From contig JAZKBR010000001.1 of NCBI GenBank assembly GCA_040388535.1, forward strand, positions 668,821 through 732,820: a DNA stretch of 64,000 bases. Reading direction: 5' to 3'. This DNA is from Gemmatimonadota bacterium (GTDB lineage Bacteria > Gemmatimonadota > Gemmatimonadetes > Gemmatimonadales > GWC2-71-9). The translations under genes were made by a program, and so were the position numbers. The notes beneath the pieces are model-generated. The model saw nothing but the letters and a program-made list of their open reading frames with translations. It was not told the origin of the DNA and made no database searches. Numbering within the stretch: the first letter of the stretch is position 1; the number at the start of each line of letters is the position of its first letter. This document shows positions 43,698 to 52,522 of this stretch, piece by piece.

Positions 43698-45183
43698 GCG
43701 TGCCCTGCTCCTGCTCGCCGCCGCCGTGACCCTCACCGGCGCGCTGCCGGCCCAGTCGCTCACCAAGCGCCTCGATGCCCGGCTCGATGCGCCGGGACTC
43801 GATCGCCTCCTCTGGGGCGTCGCTGTCACCGACACCAACGGCAAACTTCTCTACGGTCGCAACGCCGATCGGCTCTTCATTCCGGCGAGCAACACGAAGC
43901 TGCTGGTAAGCGCCGTGGCCACGGCGTTACTGGGCCCCGACTTCACCGTGCGGACGTCGCTCTACGGGACCGGCCCGATCAGCAACGGAGTGTTGCAAGG
44001 CGACCTGGTGCTGTACGGCCGTGGCGACCCGACCTTCTCGCGCCGCTGCTACCGCGCCGATACCACGACCGCCAACGCCTGCGACAGCGATGCATTCAGC
44101 CGATTGCACGACCTCGCGGTGCAGCTCCGCTTTCGCGGCGTCACCGTCGTGGCGGGGGACCTGATCGGGGATGGCTCCTGGTTCGATGAAGAGCTGATCC
44201 ACCCGAGCTGGGAAATTGGCGACCTCACCTGGTGGTATGCCGCACCGGTGAGCGGGCTTGGCTTCAACGACAATTCGTACGATGTCCACGAGGCACCGGG
44301 CGACTCCGCCGGTGCACCGGCGCGGATCACTTTCTTTCCCGACCTTGGCGCGGCCACGATCGACAATCGTGCCGAGACCGGGATTCGCGGCGCGCGGCGC
44401 AGCTTCGATGTCTCGCGCTCACTCGATGGCAACAGCTACCTCGCCGCCGGGGTGATCCCCGCGGGCGCTGGTGCGCGCACCGAATACGCCGCAGTGGTCG
44501 ACCCCAATCGCTTCACCGCGCTCGCCCTGCGCCGCGAACTGCTGGCCCAGGGCATCACGATCCGTGGTGCCACCCGGTCCACCGTGGATTCGCTCGCGTT
44601 CGCGCACGCGCGGGCCACGACCGCTCTCGCCGCCGTCACCTCCCGGCCGTTTCGTGAGTGGGTCTACCCGATTCTCAACAGCTCGCAGAACTGGTACGCC
44701 GAGATGACGCTGAAGCAACTCGGCAAGCGTTTCGGCGGGGTTGGCTCGTGGCGTGAGGGGCTGCGGGTCGAGCGACGCTTCCTGATCGACTCCATGCAGA
44801 TCGATTCGACCCAGTTCCAGGTCGAGGATGGCTCCGGCCTCGCGGCCAACAACCTCGTCACCCCGCTCGCATTCACGAAGCTGTTGCGTTTCATGCGCGC
44901 GCATCCCAACTTCGCCGCATTCGAAGCCGCCCTGCCGGTAGCGGGGAAGAGCGGCACCATCAAGTCGCGATTTGTCGGCACCCCGATGGACGGACACGTG
45001 CGCGCCAAGACGGGGAGCATCTCGCGTGTGAATTCGCTGAGCGGATTTGTCGACCGCCCCGATGGCTCGTTGCTGATCTTCTCGATCCAGGCCAACCACC
45101 AGACGATTGGCGGGAGCCGGATGCTCGCAGCGATCGACTCCGTCGTGGTAGAAATGGGCAAGACCAAGGGAAAGAAGCCGTGA
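43690..45183 (+). CDS. dacB: D-alanyl-D-alanine carboxypeptidase/endopeptidase (PBP4 type)
   Basis: A 497-residue class C penicillin-binding protein. A signal peptide (LLLLAAAVTLTGALPAQS) precedes the transpeptidase fold with SxxK PASNTKLL (Ser about 63), an SxN motif in NSSQNWYAEM and the KTG triad VRAKTGSISRV. It has the large domain inserted between the SxxK and SxN motifs, as in E. coli DacB. It trims or cleaves murein peptides in the periplasm. It overlaps the permease gene by 8 bp, so peptide uptake and wall hydrolysis appear coupled (inference). Confidence 0.92.
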   Translation: MTKRALLLLAAAVTLTGALPAQSLTKRLDARLDAPGLDRLLWGVAVTDTNGKLLYGRNADRLFIPASNTKLLVSAVATALLGPDFTVRTSLYGTGPISNGVLQGDLVLYGRGDPTFSRRCYRADTTTANACDSDAFSRLHDLAVQLRFRGVTVVAGDLIGDGSWFDEELIHPSWEIGDLTWWYAAPVSGLGFNDNSYDVHEAPGDSAGAPARITFFPDLGAATIDNRAETGIRGARRSFDVSRSLDGNSYLAAGVIPAGAGARTEYAAVVDPNRFTALALRRELLAQGITIRGATRSTVDSLAFAHARATTALAAVTSRPFREWVYPILNSSQNWYAEMTLKQLGKRFGGVGSWREGLRVERRFLIDSMQIDSTQFQVEDGSGLAANNLVTPLAFTKLLRFMRAHPNFAAFEAALPVAGKSGTIKSRFVGTPMDGHVRAKTGSISRVNSLSGFVDRPDGSLLIFSIQANHQTIGGSRMLAAIDSVVVEMGKTKGKKP

Positions 45184-46559
45184 CCATCGCTCCATCCGCG
45201 CTGCGTGTCGCCATCGTCGGTTCCGGCCCCTCCGGCTTCTACGCCGCTGAATCGCTCCAGAAGGCCGGCGCAGGCGTGCAAGTCGATCTCTTCGACCGGC
45301 TGCCGACGCCCTATGGGCTGGTGCGCGGCGGCGTGGCCCCCGATCACCCCAAGATCAAGTCGGTCACGCGGGTCTTCGACCGGATCGCGGCCCAGCCCGG
45401 ATTCCGCTATCTCGGGCACGTGGTCGTCGGCGAAGACGTTTCCGTCGCCGAGCTGCGCGACTATTACGACGCGGTGATCCTCGCCTATGGCGCGCAGACC
45501 GATCGCCACCTCGGTATTCCGGGCGAACGGCTCCCAGGAAGTCACGCGGCAACGGAACTCGTCGGCTGGTACAACGGTCATCCCGACTACGTCGAGCGCC
45601 AGTTCGATCTCACCCAGCGCGCCGCCGCGATCATCGGTCTCGGCAATGTCGCGATGGATGTGACCCGCATCCTGGCGAAGTCATCCGATGCCCTCGCCAC
45701 AACCGACCTTGCCGCGCACGCCCTCGCCGCGCTGCGCGACACACGCCTCGAGACGCTGCACATCATCGGCCGTCGTGGGCCGGTGCAGGCCGCCTGCACG
45801 ACGCCCGAGTTGCGCGAGCTGGGTGAAATCGAGGGAGTCGACGTGATTGTCGATCCGCGCGACCTCGAGCTCGATCCGGTCAGCGCGGCGCAACTCGCCG
45901 GCGGCGATGATCGCACCGCGGAGAAGAATCTGGAAATTCTTCGCGCCTGGGCGGGGCGCGGCAGCACCGGTGCCACCCGACGGATCGTCTTCCACTTCAA
46001 TGCCTCGCCGGTGGAAATCCAAGGTGAGCACCACGTCACCGGAATGCGCCTGGTGCGGAATCGACTCGAGCCCGACGGTCGCGGCGATGTCCGCGCGGTC
46101 GCCACCGACGAGTATCAGGCGTTGCCGCTCGGGCTGGTCTTCCGCTCGGTCGGCTATCGTGGAGTCGCCCTGGACGGCGCACCGTTTGATGAGAAGCGCG
46201 GGGTGATCCCCAACGTCGGCGGCCGGGTAGTCGAGTCGGCCGATAGTGCCACCACGGTGCGAGGACTCTACGTCTGCGGCTGGATCAAGCGTGGGCCCCA
46301 GGGCGTGATCGGCACGAACAAGTCCGATGCCGCCGAGACGGTGGATCACCTGATTGCCGACGCTGCCACGGGTCGGCTCGAGACCGGGCGCACGGTCGCC
46401 GCAATTGACGAATTGCTGGCTGAGCGGGGGGTCCGGGTCACCGACTGGAAGGACTGGCTGCAGCTTGACCGCGAAGAACAGGCCCGGGGCGCACCAGCTG
46501 GCCGACCGCGCGAAAAGGTGACCCAGGTAGCGGAGATGCTCGCACTCGTCGGCAAGTAG
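45180..46559 (+). CDS. ferredoxin/adrenodoxin-type NADP+ reductase
   Basis: A 459-residue flavoprotein of the adrenodoxin-reductase/FprA type. An FAD site VAIVGSGPSGFYAAESL opens it, KSVTRVFDRIA follows, the NADP-binding GLGNVAMDVTRIL appears at about 148, and the C-terminal FAD part YVCGWIKRGPQGVIGTNK closes it. It transfers electrons between NADPH and a ferredoxin. The start is GTG at 45180, coupled to dacB. Partner ferredoxin is not in the window. Confidence 0.9.
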   Translation: MTIAPSALRVAIVGSGPSGFYAAESLQKAGAGVQVDLFDRLPTPYGLVRGGVAPDHPKIKSVTRVFDRIAAQPGFRYLGHVVVGEDVSVAELRDYYDAVILAYGAQTDRHLGIPGERLPGSHAATELVGWYNGHPDYVERQFDLTQRAAAIIGLGNVAMDVTRILAKSSDALATTDLAAHALAALRDTRLETLHIIGRRGPVQAACTTPELRELGEIEGVDVIVDPRDLELDPVSAAQLAGGDDRTAEKNLEILRAWAGRGSTGATRRIVFHFNASPVEIQGEHHVTGMRLVRNRLEPDGRGDVRAVATDEYQALPLGLVFRSVGYRGVALDGAPFDEKRGVIPNVGGRVVESADSATTVRGLYVCGWIKRGPQGVIGTNKSDAAETVDHLIADAATGRLETGRTVAAIDELLAERGVRVTDWKDWLQLDREEQARGAPAGRPREKVTQVAEMLALVGK

Positions 46560-46585
46560 CGCGTCCCAGCCACTATCTTCCGGCC

Positions 46586-47137
46586 ATGTCCTTCAAGATC
46601 TACACGCGCACCGGCGACGCAGGCGAAACCGGACTGTTCGGCGGTGGTCGCGTCTCCAAGGATCATCCGCGTGTCGCCGCCTATGGTGACATCGACGAAC
46701 TGAATTCGGTCCTCGGGATGGTGCGCGCCACGGCCCCCACCGACCTCTACGACGCGCTGCTCGAGACCATCCAGCGCGATCTCTTCGCCATTGGCGGCCA
46801 CCTCGCGACGCCTGATCCCGAACGCGTTCGCAAGGCGCTCGAGAAGGCCGAACTCTCCCCCGACCGGGTGACCGAGTTCGAGCGGGTGATGGATGAAGCC
46901 GATGTCGAACTCACTCCGCTCAAGGCCTTCATCCTGCCAGGCGGCGCCCCCAAGGCGGCCGTGCTGCACCTTGCCCGCACCGTCTGCCGACGGGCCGAGC
47001 GCAGCATTGTCCATCTCGCGGCCTCGAGTGAAGTCCCCGAACTCTTCATCGTCTACGTCAATCGACTCTCCGATCTGCTCTTCACGCTGGCTCGGCTGGC
47101 GAACCATCGCGCCGGTCTCGAGGATGTCACCTGGTAG
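46586..47137 (+). CDS. ATP:cob(I)alamin adenosyltransferase, PduO type
   Basis: A 183-residue five-helix protein. It shows the N-terminal YTRTGDAGETGLFGGGRVSKDHPRV (in parts), AYGDIDELNSVLG, and the C-terminal LARTVCRRAERSI and YVNRLSDLLFTLAR. It makes adenosylcobalamin from ATP and reduced cobalamin. It is freestanding rather than in a cobalamin cluster. Its last codons contain the CTG proposed to start aroB. Confidence 0.92.
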   Translation: MSFKIYTRTGDAGETGLFGGGRVSKDHPRVAAYGDIDELNSVLGMVRATAPTDLYDALLETIQRDLFAIGGHLATPDPERVRKALEKAELSPDRVTEFERVMDEADVELTPLKAFILPGGAPKAAVLHLARTVCRRAERSIVHLAASSEVPELFIVYVNRLSDLLFTLARLANHRAGLEDVTW

Positions 47138-48195
47138 GCTCGGTCACCATTCAGCATCGCGCGGGGAGCTATCCCGTCGTCGTGCACGACGGGGCCGTTG
47201 CCGAGCTCGCCCGCCTGGTCGCGCGACACCATCCCGGGAAGCGCGCTGTCGTGATCAGCGACAGCAACGTTGCCGCACTCCTCCCCTCCCCGTTGCCTGC
47301 GGCGGTCCGCCTTACCTTCCCCGCCGGTGAGCGCCACAAGACGCGCGAGAGCTGGCGCACGCTGAGCGATCAGTTGCTGGCACTGGAGCTCGGTCGAGAC
47401 ACCGTGCTGATCGCCTGTGGCGGCGGTGTCACCACCGACCTGGTCGGGTTTGTCGCCGCGACGTACCTCCGTGGCGTGCCGTGGATCGCTGTACCGACCA
47501 CCACGCTGGCGATGGTCGACGCCGCTGTCGGCGGGAAGACCGGAGTCGACACCGCAAGCGGCAAGAACCTCATCGGCGCGATCCACCATCCCGATGCGGT
47601 GCTGGTCGACCCTTCCCTGCTGGCGCCACTGCCGGAGCGGAACTTTCGCGAAGGGCTCGCTGAAGCGGTCAAGCACGCAGCGATCCTCGACGCCGACCAC
47701 GGCCAGTGGCTTCGCAGCCACACCGACGCGATTGCCCGGCGCGACGTCGCCACGCTGACCTCACTGCTCCTGCGCAGCATCGAACTGAAGGCCGGCATCG
47801 TCTCGGCGGATGAATTCGAGTCGGGGGCGCGGGCGATCCTCAATGCCGGGCACACCGTGGCACACGCGCTCGAGCAGGTAACCGGTTACAGCATCCCGCA
47901 CGGCGAGGCCGTGGCCATCGGGCTCGTGCTCGAAACGCGCTGCGCCGAGCAGATGGGCGTATGTGCTGCGGGGACTGCCGAGACGATCGCCGATCTCCTC
48001 CGCTCACTGCACTTGCCGGTCTCGTGGCCGGCCGGCATTGACGCCGACGCCCTGCTGGCGGCGATGCGCAGCGACAAGAAGAATCGCAGCGGTGTGGTGC
48101 GTGCTGCGTTGCTCAAGTCCTTTGGTGAAGTCGCGCGGGACGGCGACTCGTGGACGGTTCCGCTCGATCTGGAAGTCATTCGCTCGCTGGTGTAG
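47131..48195 (+). CDS. aroB: 3-dehydroquinate synthase, CTG start proposed
   Basis: A 354-residue enzyme if started at CTG 47131. It has NAD-binding LIACGGGVTTDLVGFVAA, PTTTLAMVDAAVGGKTGVD, LAEAVKHA and GHTVAHALEQ (metal ligands). It closes the shikimate pathway's first ring. The first GTG (47182) would begin in the middle of the conserved N-terminal beta strand, since SVTIQHRAGSYPVVVHDG aligns with the start of other AroBs. There is no ATG, GTG or TTG upstream in frame before the stop. CTG 47131 has GAGGA 6 nt before it and overlaps the cobalamin gene by 7 bp. Confidence 0.9.
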   Translation: MVGSVTIQHRAGSYPVVVHDGAVAELARLVARHHPGKRAVVISDSNVAALLPSPLPAAVRLTFPAGERHKTRESWRTLSDQLLALELGRDTVLIACGGGVTTDLVGFVAATYLRGVPWIAVPTTTLAMVDAAVGGKTGVDTASGKNLIGAIHHPDAVLVDPSLLAPLPERNFREGLAEAVKHAAILDADHGQWLRSHTDAIARRDVATLTSLLLRSIELKAGIVSADEFESGARAILNAGHTVAHALEQVTGYSIPHGEAVAIGLVLETRCAEQMGVCAAGTAETIADLLRSLHLPVSWPAGIDADALLAAMRSDKKNRSGVVRAALLKSFGEVARDGDSWTVPLDLEVIRSLV

Positions 48196-48276
48196 GTGTG
48201 CGGTTCGTGGGCTCGGCGCAGGAGCCGCGGTCGTCGGATCAGGATCCGCGCGTCCGCGATTCGGTCGCGACCGGCG

Positions 48277-48341
48277 GCGGGCGCTACCGCCCGCTCGGCG
48301 GTCGCGCCTGCGAATCGCTCGCCGGCGCAGAGAGCGCCGGC
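48277..48341. repeat. paired GC-rich hairpins, REP-like
   Basis: Two perfect inverted repeats 26 bp apart: GCGGGCG-CTAC-CGCCCGC (48277-48294) and GCCGGCGC-AGAGA-GCGCCGGC (48321-48341). Neither has a T run, so they are unlikely to be simple terminators. Paired hairpins with unequal loops in an intergenic region are typical of dispersed REP/BIME-like elements, but no second copy is present in this window. Confidence 0.4.
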
Positions 48342-48791
48342 TATGGACGCGCTCCCTACTGATCCTCCTCCCGCGGCCCCCGCACCGAGCCCCCATGAGT
48401 GAGTGCTTTCTGTGACTTCCCGGGAGATTCGCGGGCGTTGCGCCGTGGGTCCCTCTGAGCGGCCTCATGAAGGCGCGAGCGGAGTCTATGGAGTCGCTAG
48501 CGTGATGTCCGTCGGCGTAATGCAGCCGCGGAGAGGGAGCCCACGGCGCGACGCCCGATCACACCTGTGCTGAAAAACACGACTTACCAACAAAGCGCCC
48601 GACGCCGAGCGATGAGGGAGGCTATGCGAGACAAGGACTTACCACGTTTGCCCACAGAAAGGTGCAAAACTGCCCTGTGGAGAGTGTGCACGAAACGGCT
48701 AAGTGATAGCAGCGTAAGTCATTGCAATGTTTATGTTTAGGCCCTCTTGACAGATCCGCAGGACACCCCATCTTGCGGGTGCTGTCCGAGA

Positions 48792-48803
48792 ATCATCCCA
48801 TAC
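48792..48803 (+). promoter_or_regulatory. ATCATCCCATAC motif in the sigma-factor leader
   Basis: A 12-mer 10 bp before the sigma-factor ATG. The same 12-mer appears at 53008-53019 before the MoxR-type gene, with GTCC a few bases upstream in both. It may be a shared promoter or operator element. Confidence 0.35.
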
Positions 48804-48813
48804 CAAAACCCAA

Positions 48814-49725
48814 TTGCCGAATGGGCCACTAATGCCCCGTCGCACCCGCCGTCTCCCGGAACGGGCCCGCGTGCCCTTGGCCGCGGCCGAGTCGTTCGAA
48901 CAGTATTTGCGCGACATCAAAGACCTCCCGATGATCACCAATATCGAAGAGGAGCGAGCCCTGGCGCGGAAGGCGCGCGAGGGATGTCCCGATGCTGCCG
49001 AACGGCTGGTCACCGCCAATCTCCGGTTCGTGATCGCCTTCGTGAAGCGCTATCAGGGGCACGGCCTCGATCTCGGCGATCTGGTGGCCATCGGCAACGA
49101 AGGATTGCTCCGGGCCGTGCGCAAGTTCGATCCGGATCGCGGCGTGAAATTCATCTCGTATGCCGTCTGGTGGGTGCGACAGGCCGTGCTGAAGGCGCTG
49201 GCCGAGCAGACCCGGTCGGTCCGTTTCCCACTCAACCAGAACACCGCCGTGGTGCGCTTCGCCAAGGCGCAGGGGTTGCTGGCCCAGGAGATCGGCCGCA
49301 CACCGACCGACGAAGAGCTCTCGGTCGCGCTCAACATGCCGCTCGAAGATGTGCGCGACGCCAAGCGCCTCTTCGTGACCGAGGTTTCGCTCGATGCCCC
49401 GGTCGACACCGGCGACAATCGTTCCGCCTCCCTGGGCGAGCGCATCCCCCTCGGCGAGGGCGGCGAGATCGAGTCCAACACCGACGAAGTGCTGCGGCGG
49501 GATTTCATCGACCGGCTCTTCCGTCGCTACCTCACTCCTCGTGAGCGCCGGATCCTCTCGCTCTACTACGGGCTCGATCCGAAAGAAGAGGCCCGCACGC
49601 TCGAAGAGATCGGCGAAGCGCTCGGGGTCACCCGCGAACGGATTCGTCAACTGCGTGAGCGCGCCTTCGCCAAGCTCCGCGCCTGTCCCGAGGTCCAGCA
49701 TCTGGGAGAGTTCCGGGCCGCCTAG
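48814..49725 (+). CDS. RNA polymerase sigma70-family factor (short, primary type)
   Basis: A 303-residue sigma factor with region 1.2 (FEQYLRDIKDLPM), full region 2 (AERLVTANLRFVIAFVKRY, GVKFISYAVWWVRQAVL with the -10 readers), region 3 and region 4.2 helix-turn-helix (LEEIGEALGVTRERIRQLRERAF). It lacks region 1.1. The short length and the RQAVLKALAEQTRSVRFPL pattern resemble the primary sigma of Bacteroidota more than the long RpoD of Proteobacteria, so it could be the primary or a group 2 sigma. A second ATG at 48832 is equally possible. Confidence 0.9.
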   Translation: MPNGPLMPRRTRRLPERARVPLAAAESFEQYLRDIKDLPMITNIEEERALARKAREGCPDAAERLVTANLRFVIAFVKRYQGHGLDLGDLVAIGNEGLLRAVRKFDPDRGVKFISYAVWWVRQAVLKALAEQTRSVRFPLNQNTAVVRFAKAQGLLAQEIGRTPTDEELSVALNMPLEDVRDAKRLFVTEVSLDAPVDTGDNRSASLGERIPLGEGGEIESNTDEVLRRDFIDRLFRRYLTPRERRILSLYYGLDPKEEARTLEEIGEALGVTRERIRQLRERAFAKLRACPEVQHLGEFRAA

Positions 49726-49734
49726 ATTGCAGGG

Positions 49735-50952
49735 ATGAGCAACGCCATTGCCGCCTCGATTGCCGCCGCCATCGGCCCGGATGCTGTCCGGACTGATGTC
49801 GGCGGTCGCATTATCACCACCCCGCCATCGATCGAATCGCTGGCCCATCTGCTCGGCCTCGCCTACGACGGCGGCTGGAGTGTCGCCGTGACCGGCGCGG
49901 GGACCTGGCAGGTCAACGATGCGCCAGCGACGCTTACGATCTCGACGCGCGCGCTCGACCAGGTCGTCCGGGGCGTCCGGCCCAAGTGGACCGTGACCGT
50001 TCAAGGGGGCATGTCGCTGGACGCGCTGACCCGGACCCTGCAGAGCCAGGGCGCGGCGCTCTGGATCGATCCACCCGGTCGGGCCGATCGCAGCATCGGT
50101 TCGGTCGTGGCCACGGGCACCCTGGGCCCGATGCTCGTGCCGCTCATCGATCAGGTCAAGGCGCTCACAGTGGTGAGCGGCGATGGCCGGGTTCTCCGCC
50201 TCACCAACAACCAGCCTGGTGGGCCGTCGCTCGCGGAACAGCTCCGTCCGCATGTCGGAGGCTTCGGCGCATTCGGCGTGATTGCCGAGGTGGAAATCCT
50301 TGCGCGTGAATCGGTGCAGATCGACCAGACCTTCGTCACCACGGGTGATCGCGATCGTCTCACGGCATCGGCGAATGACTTCGAAGCGGTCTCCGCCGGA
50401 GTGAGCGCCGCCGAAGTCCTCTCGCCTGCCCTTGCCGCTCAATCGGAATGGCTGCTCGCGGTTCGGCATCTCCACGACCCCGACCGGTGGCACGCGGTGG
50501 CACGCGACGAGGCGATGGCCCGCTCACCTGGTCTGGTCTGGCGCGAGCTCACTCCTGCCGACGCGAGTCAGCTCTGGAACAGCTCCGCCCGGGCGATGTC
50601 ATCGGCCCCGGTGACCTTCCGACTCGCTGCCACGGCCCCGGGGTTCGATGAGACGCTCGACCTGGTGATTGCACGAATGGGCGAAGGCGTGCTCTCGGCA
50701 ACGCCTGCCACGGGCTCGCTCCGCTGGTGCGGCGAGGCCACCCGAGAGCAGTTGCGGCTGCTGCGCACCGAGCTGGCCGCGCGAGAGATCCCGCTCACGA
50801 TCGAACGGGCGCCTTGGGCCATTCGAGGCTCGCTCGGCCATCTCGGCGCCTTTCACGAGGGTGTAGGAGGCGTGGTGGACCGCCTGCGTGAGTCTTTCGA
50901 TCCCGGTGGCATCCTCTGCCCCGCGCTGCAGCCGGCCGAGTCGGGGAGCTGA
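49735..50952 (+). CDS. FAD-binding oxidoreductase, GlcE-like
   Basis: A 405-residue flavoprotein of the FAD-binding PCMH type. The N-terminal half has TPPSIESLAHLLGLAY, WSVAVTGAGTW and GGMSLDALTRTLQ, then DPPGRADRSIGSVVATG with the flavin-diphosphate loop. The C-terminal half is a divergent cap ending in FDPGGILCPAL, the usual close of FAD-linked oxidases. Its size matches GlcE, the second flavin subunit of glycolate oxidase. GlcD and GlcF genes are not adjacent. The next two genes overlap it in series. Confidence 0.82.
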   Translation: MSNAIAASIAAAIGPDAVRTDVGGRIITTPPSIESLAHLLGLAYDGGWSVAVTGAGTWQVNDAPATLTISTRALDQVVRGVRPKWTVTVQGGMSLDALTRTLQSQGAALWIDPPGRADRSIGSVVATGTLGPMLVPLIDQVKALTVVSGDGRVLRLTNNQPGGPSLAEQLRPHVGGFGAFGVIAEVEILARESVQIDQTFVTTGDRDRLTASANDFEAVSAGVSAAEVLSPALAAQSEWLLAVRHLHDPDRWHAVARDEAMARSPGLVWRELTPADASQLWNSSARAMSSAPVTFRLAATAPGFDETLDLVIARMGEGVLSATPATGSLRWCGEATREQLRLLRTELAAREIPLTIERAPWAIRGSLGHLGAFHEGVGGVVDRLRESFDPGGILCPALQPAESGS

Positions 50953-51623
50953 TGCGCGGAATATGTTTCGATTTCAACGGCGTCATCGTCGACGACGAGC
51001 GCCATCATTGCCTCGCGGTGATCTCGACGCTGGCGGAATACGGCATCATGCTCGACCGCGCGGGCTACTATCGCGACTACCTCGGCTTCGATGACGAGGG
51101 CTGCTTCCGGCACGCGTGGGCGGGAGCCCGGCTCCAGCTGAGCGATGCCCTGCTGGGCGATCTCGTGGCGCAGAAGGGCGAGCGATACCGCGCCCTGCTC
51201 GACGCCGACCTCACACTCGTGCCGGGGATCCAGCCGTTCGTGCATGCGCTCACCGCGGCCGGGATCCGGCTGGTCGTCGTCTCCGCGGCGCGCCGCTGGG
51301 AGATCGACCACGTCCTCGCGATTGCCGGCTTGAGTCACGCCTTTGCCGGGATCGTGTCGGCAGAGGATGTTTCGCGCACCAAACCCGACCCGGAAGGCTA
51401 TCTCCGCGGGCTCGCCGTACTGGACCTGCCCGCAAGTCAGTGCGTCGTCATCGAGGACTCGCTCCCCGGACTGCGCGCGGGACGCAGCGCCGGCATGCGA
51501 GTGGCGATGCTTACCACTTCGCACTCGCACGGCACGCTTGCCGCGCAGCTCCCCGACCTGATCTGGGACGACTACACCGACCGCACCCCCGAGGAGTTGC
51601 CGTGGAACCGATCATCGTCCTGA
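50952..51623 (+). CDS. HAD-superfamily phosphatase (beta-phosphoglucomutase-like)
   Basis: A 223-residue HAD hydrolase. It shows motif I CFDFNGVIVDDE, motif II VVVSAARRW, motif III SRTKPDPEGY and motif IV CVVIEDSLPGLRAG. The first motif reads DFNG, where the second Asp of DxD is replaced by Asn, a variant also seen in some family members and one that may affect the general acid. ATG overlaps the previous stop (TGATG), and its end overlaps the YgfZ gene by 22 bp. Confidence 0.82.
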   Translation: MRGICFDFNGVIVDDERHHCLAVISTLAEYGIMLDRAGYYRDYLGFDDEGCFRHAWAGARLQLSDALLGDLVAQKGERYRALLDADLTLVPGIQPFVHALTAAGIRLVVVSAARRWEIDHVLAIAGLSHAFAGIVSAEDVSRTKPDPEGYLRGLAVLDLPASQCVVIEDSLPGLRAGRSAGMRVAMLTTSHSHGTLAAQLPDLIWDDYTDRTPEELPWNRSSS

Positions 51624-52516
51624 ACTCGGCAGAACTTCATGCACTTGAGAGCGAGCGCTCGGTGATCCCGGTGGACGTTGCCGTCTTTCATCTTGCCGGG
51701 AGTGCTGTCGCCGATTGCCTGCAGGGCGTGCTCACCAACGATGTGATCAAGGGTGGCGAAGATGCGCTACTGTGGGGCGCGGTGCTCACACCGAAGGGGA
51801 TGATCATCAGCGACGTGTGGGTGCGCCGTCGCGGCGCCGAGGCGTGGGTGATGGTGCCGATGGCCGCGCGGGAGACGCTGCAGCAGCTCTTTACTCGATC
51901 GTTCCCGCCGCGACTCGCCAAGGCGCGCGATGTGACCGACACGATGTCGGTGCGCTGGCTCATAGGCGGGGCGCCAGAAGCGCTGGCCGAGGCCGACCTC
52001 ATTCGCCCGCGTGACGCGGCGCCGTTCGCCGCCTTGCTTCTCACGGAGGCGCCGGGCCGCGACGAGGCGCGGCTTGCCGAGGCTGGCTGGCACCTGCGTC
52101 CTGCTGCCTGGGCTGATGCGCTTCGCGTTCTCGAAGGGTGGCCAACGCTCGGGCGCGAAATCGACGAGAAGACGCTGCCGCAGGAAGTGCGCTTCGACGA
52201 GTTGCAGGGTGTCCGGTATGACAAGGGGTGTTACACCGGCCAGGAAACCGTGGCGCGACTCCACTTCCGCGGCCACGCGAATCGTGCGCTGGTAGGCTTG
52301 CGCTGGAGTGACGGACAGCGACCGGTGAGCGCGGCGGTGCATCTTGGAGAACGTGAGGTTGGCACCGTGCGCACGCTGGCACATTTCGGCGATGAATGGC
52401 TCGGACTGGGAATCCTGCGTCGTGATGTGAGTGTCGGCACGGAGGTGATTGCCGGCGGCGCCAACGCGCTGGTGGTGGCGTTACCGTTTGATGAAGCCGA
52501 GGCAGCCCTGGCGTAA
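51602..52516 (+). CDS. ygfZ: YgfZ/GcvT-domain folate-binding protein
   Basis: A 304-residue protein with the YgfZ signature GVRYDKGCYTGQETVARLHFRG (in parts KGCYTGQE), and a GcvT-like N-terminal domain (VFHLAGSAVADCLQGVLTNDV). YgfZ uses folate to support iron-sulfur enzymes such as MiaB. The start is GTG at 51602, where the conserved core begins, overlapping the HAD gene by 22 bp. A strong terminator follows 6 bp after its stop. Confidence 0.88.
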   Translation: MEPIIVLNSAELHALESERSVIPVDVAVFHLAGSAVADCLQGVLTNDVIKGGEDALLWGAVLTPKGMIISDVWVRRRGAEAWVMVPMAARETLQQLFTRSFPPRLAKARDVTDTMSVRWLIGGAPEALAEADLIRPRDAAPFAALLLTEAPGRDEARLAEAGWHLRPAAWADALRVLEGWPTLGREIDEKTLPQEVRFDELQGVRYDKGCYTGQETVARLHFRGHANRALVGLRWSDGQRPVSAAVHLGEREVGTVRTLAHFGDEWLGLGILRRDVSVGTEVIAGGANALVVALPFDEAEAALA

Positions 52517-52522
52517 ATGCGC

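Larger units (their letters stand above)
48196..48813. other. 618-bp gene-free region before the sigma-factor gene
   Basis: No convincing gene: open frames here are short, Arg/Pro-rich and lack ribosome sites. The left part holds two GC hairpins (see repeat entry). The middle has two copies of ACTTACCA (about 48583 and 48647) and CCACAG…CTGTGG. The right part is AT-rich (TTGCAATGTTTATGTTTAGG) and carries TTGACA at 48747, with no good -10. This is probably the promoter and leader of the sigma factor. Confidence 0.5.

Noticed and set aside
48150-48415. short open frames in the gene-free region
   Set aside because: Arg/Pro/Ala-rich translations from a hairpin-bearing GC segment, with no ribosome site and overlapping one another in several frames.
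48747-48775. TTGACA as -35 of the sigma-factor gene
   Set aside because: With 17 bp spacing the -10 would be ATCTTG, a poor match; no better hexamer at 16 or 18 bp. Kept only as a note in the gene-free region.
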